Shown here one piece after another: positions 59,641-64,000 of a stretch of 64,000 nt of DNA (its first letter is position 1; every line of letters starts with the position of its first letter). The translations under genes and the position numbers were made by a program. Location: the NCBI GenBank assembly GCA_030549775.1, contig CM060174.1:93202132-93266131 (forward strand), written 5' to 3'. This DNA is from Tamarix chinensis (taxonomy: Eukaryota > Streptophyta > Magnoliopsida > Caryophyllales > Tamaricaceae). Below the pieces are notes generated by a model. The model was given only the letters and a program-made list of their open reading frames with translations, was not told where the DNA came from and did not search any database.

Positions 59641-60169
59641 TTAGGCAATAATTTTTTTTGTTCATGAAAGAGCATTGCCATGATTTATCTTGTTGCTAAA
59701 AAGCTTTTGCAAGGACATTCCTTTGTTACCATAGAGCTTTAGCAAAAACACTTTTCCATTAGTAAATAGATTTCACAATAATTTTTTTCATTGCTAGAGA
59801 GCTTTCATGATGGCACTTCTTCGTCACCAAGGAGCTCTCCTAACAACACGTTTTTGCTACCAAAGGTTCGTAATGACATTTCTTCTTTACCAAATAACTT
59901 TCACCATGGCATTTTTTTGTTACCAAAGAGCCTTTTCAATGATTGTTTTTGAAACTAAAACTTATTTCAAAAATTTTTAAAGATATATTTTTGTAACGAC
60001 ATGTTTATCATAATAGTAAAAATTTGTTGCTAAAAAATCTTTTTTTAGTAATGCCCTTATATGAAACAACTACACAATACTCACATCATTACCAAAAATC
60101 TATTTTTCAATAATTTTTGCTTTTAACAAGGATTCTTTTCATTGCTAAAAACTAATTTTTTTACTAGTG
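59640..60169 (-). mobile_element. CACTA-type transposon right end with subterminal repeats
   Basis: Read on the - strand from 60169 the sequence begins CACTAGTAAAAAAATTAGTT, similar to the left terminus at 30258. The adjoining 500 bases contain about ten copies of a ~50-bp repeat with 'gttaccaaagagctttt' and 'atgacatttctt' phrases. The 3 bases outside (AAA) do not match those outside 30258 (TCT), so the two ends may not be one insertion. Confidence 0.6.
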
Positions 60170-60172
60170 AAA

Positions 60173-61232
60173 GAAGTGTTTAAGAATAAGTTTTACTATG
60201 AGATCAGTGCAGCTTTGGTAAGGCTATACACTTCTCTAGATTAGGCCATTTTTTATGGTATGTGTGTTTTATATTAAATATTATGATAGAATTTTTTACT
60301 TTATAAAATCATGTTTTAAATTATATAAACTTGGATTTATGTCTTATGGATGTTTTCACGTATATATGTCATTTTATGATTTTATGTGAAATATACCATG
60401 TTAGGCCATGCTAGGATGTATCTTAATTTTTCAAGCATGATTATATAACATGTCATTACTATTAAGCATGTAGTTAAGTGTATTATTATGTGCTTAAGTA
60501 TTTTTGTTGAGATTAAAGTCAAGGCTTGATTTTTGGAGTGTATTAGGTGGTTCAGCCCTTCTTTTTTTTTGGGTGGCATTGTGGGATAATTTGTGAAGTG
60601 TTTAATTATATGTGAGAGATTTTGTGTGTATTGGGTGAAGGTGGAGTTTTGGATAATTTTGTGCTAAAATTGGTTATGGGTTATTTTGGTCATTTTAGTG
60701 TATTTTTGTGGAATGTAAGCAAACCATTATAATTGTTGAATTTATTACTTAAGTTTGATATATAATGTATTTGAGTTTGATAGTGTTTGGATTAAGTTAT
60801 GATTATAACCAATTTTAAGGTGTTTAGGTAAAATAGGAAATTTTTTGTCATTTATATTAATTCTAGAATTTTGAGGTTGTATATAAGTATTATTTGTGCT
60901 ATAATAAGATAAGTGTGATATATTATTGGTTGAGGTTAATTATGGTTAACACATGTGCTAATTTTATGCGAAAGTGACTTAAAATAATATTAGAAACCTT
61001 AGGGATATAATTAACATTTTATGTGTATAATATTGGACTTGAATTATCTTTTATGGGTTAAAATAATCATTTGGTTGTGGTTAATATCATATTTTGAGGT
61101 GTTGTGTTAAGTTTGGTGAGTTGAGGTATCTTATGGATGACGTTATAGGCTAATTGTGAATTAGGATTTCTTGAGGATATTTTAGTCATCTCGTTAGATG
61201 AGTGTTCTTATTTGAACTTGTTCGTACTTATG
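60173..61232 (+). mobile_element. Possible + strand LTR body fragment
   Basis: This AT-rich, T/G-biased + strand sequence resembles the body of the long LTRs just after their C-rich part (for example the 'ttggtaagg' phrase also seen near 33978). It is cut on the right by the - strand LTR beginning at 61233. It lacks both LTR ends, so the call is tentative. Confidence 0.35.
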
Positions 61233-64000
61233 TTTAATACCCTCATTTTTATGCCTAAAAATTTTTGCTTTTAAAAAAGTAGATTTGTGGAAACAAAATA
61301 GGGAATACAAAGCGTTACCACTACAACCAACACATAGAATGTACAACCAATATATAAACCATGTTGGGTGTAAGGTTAAAAGCATTCTCATACCTCAAGG
61401 ATCAAGTATGGTTGACACCTAACCCAAGACTTGAACAAGATTTACTTAGTGATATATCAGAGTGTAAGGAAATCTAAATGTTTGATTACATTGTGGTTAA
61501 AGTTTTATAGTGTATAACAACTTTAAACTAAATAGAGTTACATATTGATAGGTGTTGGTTAGATTAATCCTAAGATAGCTCACACCCTATCAAACATGAT
61601 TCCACTAGGGCTTTAGAACCCTACATAAACTATCATTTACCCATATGAATTAGGCAGTGACCATGAAATTGACACATCGACACTTACATACTAATAAGAT
61701 TAAATTACAACACCAAAGTATAGATAGCATGTAAGGCCTCATATAACATCATGCTTACAAAGAAACATAGATAAAAAAGCATAAATTATATATATAAATC
61801 ATGTGTGGCATTTAAAAATAATTAAATATACATGTTTCACAACAACCTATGGGTTGTACTCACCCACCGTACAAGATTTTTTGCCAATGTAGCCAAAATA
61901 TCTTAAACCAAATCCATAGGTCATGCACACCCACCACTTAAAAGGTTTTTTGTTAAGGTAGCATTTTAAAAACATGAGTAGGCTCTAAAGGGAATGCTTA
62001 GTTTAGATGATCTCTTTAGGAAAATTTCCTGACTAGATAAGCTCTAAGGGGAATGTCCACCCCCACTACCATGTTGATAGAAGTTAACCTAGGTAACCTA
62101 AGTATTAAGTGTATACATTCCCCATAAGGTACTTTTAACGCAATATAGACTAGAGAAGGTACCGAAAAACTAATGAATTTGCTAGTTTCCCCTATGGTTT
62201 TATTGATTAGCGAAAACGTAGTCTGTAAACCCTTTGGTTTTAACAATTTCCAAAAACGTTGTCCACAGACTAAGTTCCTTATAAGTGTCTTGTGTTTAAT
62301 ATGATTACTCATAATGATACAGGACGTATAAATAGTTTTGTGTGTCTAAAGATAGCACAAAACGTTGGTCATATTTCACATGACACATAGGATGTAACAT
62401 TGCCACAAGTTTAGATGTAAAAATTCATTGGGGTCTTTATTTTAATTAGAAAATATCACTTAGGGCTTGTTTGAGCAAAAATATAAGCTGGATTTGAATT
62501 TGATATTGAGAAATAAGGTTGTATGTGATATTTAGAAACATATAATGTTCATAAGAAAATGATGAAAAGTCGAAACTTGGGTCAAAGTCAAAGACATGGT
62601 CAATGGTTAATGTTTGGCTCTCATTATTCACATATTTACTATTTTATAATTTTAAGCTAATTTGGTCATTTATGTCTAATCAAGATTAATCCACTATTAA
62701 CCCTAATTGAATAATGCTCTCAATTATTATTAATTCTCATCTAACCCTAGTTATGGTGATTAGTGGATCATTAGTGAAGAACACTTTGAATATTCATGAA
62801 AAACATTCAAACTTATTTTACTAAACTTTCTCAAACTTTACCCAAACACAAATTAGGTTATATTAAGCTAAATGGTAACATATTGTAAATCAAATTTATC
62901 TTAAAAATACCAGCAAATAAAAATTCCACAACATACAGAACTCAATTCTAACCCAAAGATCACCACACAAACCTAAACTTAGTGCTCATGTGCTAGGTTT
63001 TGGGTAGTTTGTGCACTTTTGGAAAAACAATCATAAATTTTTACATATAGATCTAAATCACAAAAATAAAGTTTAATTGTAAATTTCACTCATATAACTT
63101 GAATTTCATATCAAATAGTTATTATAACTCTCAATTATCAAGAACATATTTAGCTTGAGATTTGACCTAAATTCGCAAGTCTTGAATTCACTAAATACAT
63201 TCCTCTTATACTTATATGATATCAAACCTCAAATTAACAAAAGTATTATCGTGATACTTAACTTCATAAAAAAATTACCTAAGTCTCCAATGCATATCCA
63301 TACTCATAGAAAACCATATAATACATAAAATCACAAGAACCTACCCATATTATGTCACATAAAATCATACCATTGGTAGAGTAAGAATAATATTACTTGA
63401 GATTATGCAAGATAATTAAAGATGAAATTAAGGGTGGATCAAATGGTAATTCAATAATCTAACCTCAACTATAAAATTCCAAGATAAAACCATAAGTTTA
63501 ATACATAAAATTATAAGAAGAAGAAATAAAATAATAGATAAAAAAGAGGATTCAACCAAGGTTTTGTTTATGATTGATTATGAAGATCTTCAATGGAGGT
63601 TGATGATGAGCATGGAGATGAAGAAAAAAAAGGAGAAGGCGGTGTGGCTGTGTTGGAAGAGAATGGAAGATCATGATGGAAACAAGTTATAGATTAGGGG
63701 GAAGTGAGAAGGAGGGACTAACTTGAGTTACAATGATTAAATTGTAATCATTGGATTGACATATGGGGGGTTATGTGTCACAGAGGAATAATGAAACAAG
63801 GACAGGTGGTGGTGTTCAATGGGAGGTTAATTGTAAAGGTTGGAACTAAACAAGGGAGAAAGGGAATGAATGGGAGTTTAGGAGAATTTAAATATGAGGG
63901 CTTCTTCATAATTAGATTTTCATATAACAAAACCATGTTGGGGGGGTATGTGTAAGGTTGTGGTGAATTCTGCTGGGATAGAAGGTTGATATGAGTACCT
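61233..64000 (-). mobile_element. Long LTR on the - strand (copy C), cut by the right edge
   Basis: The left boundary TTTAATACCCTCATTTTTAT corresponds to the 3' end of an inverted LTR with one base changed. A match to the conserved LTR box lies at 61681-61700, about 450 bp from that end, as in the other LTRs. The G-rich section from about 63560 to the edge corresponds to the C-rich section of the other copies in reverse. The 5' end is outside the window. Confidence 0.65.

Overview
The window is AT-rich nuclear DNA from a flowering plant. It has one multi-exon gene with GT-AG introns, diverged plant-type transposable elements and very few coding exons. I cannot name the species. The one gene I recognise with certainty is TYW1, the tRNA wybutosine-pathway radical SAM enzyme. 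It lies on the + strand in eight exons between 4596 and 21477 and encodes 653 residues with an intact reading frame. A second, smaller candidate is an AT-hook protein on the - strand at 24989-25324.

Layout. 1-2.8 kb holds a piece of a long terminal repeat (LTR) on the - strand and a decayed Ty3/gypsy pol on the + strand. 4.6-21.5 kb is TYW1. Its 7.0-kb intron 2 contains a complete but dead Ty3/gypsy element (7121-12514) with LTRs, primer-binding site, polypurine tract and a near-perfect target duplication, plus two related hAT-like miniature inverted-repeat elements (MITEs). Its 6.6-kb intron 3 contains three tandem ~520-bp units, one of which carries a Harbinger-type MITE. 21.5-28 kb holds the TYW1 3' flank, a second Harbinger-like element made of ATA repeats, the AT-hook gene and an inverted-repeat element of unknown class. 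From 28 kb to the right edge I see no host gene.

The right half is a nested pile of transposons. A solo LTR with a perfect TTTCT duplication lies at 32843-35789. A - strand LTR (40128-55586) was opened by a + strand LTR (43022-50279), which was itself opened by another + strand LTR (44010-47472). The same - strand LTR was opened again by a - strand LTR (51055-54489). I placed each boundary by TG...CA-type ends, target duplications and continuity of the interrupted sequence. All of these long LTRs (about 3-4 kb) share end sequences and an internal box about 450-485 bp from the 3' end. hAT-like MITEs at 39702-40065, 42062-42817 and 47605-48240, a LINE fragment at 55592-56720 and CACTA-type termini at 30258 and 60169 complete the pile. 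Another - strand LTR begins at 61233 and runs off the right edge.

I found no operon-like system, CRISPR array, rRNA or tRNA gene. The most unusual material is the reconstructable nesting order, the shared LTR box and the repeat motif inside one LTR family. All boundaries and homologies come from reading the sequence by eye; no database search was run.
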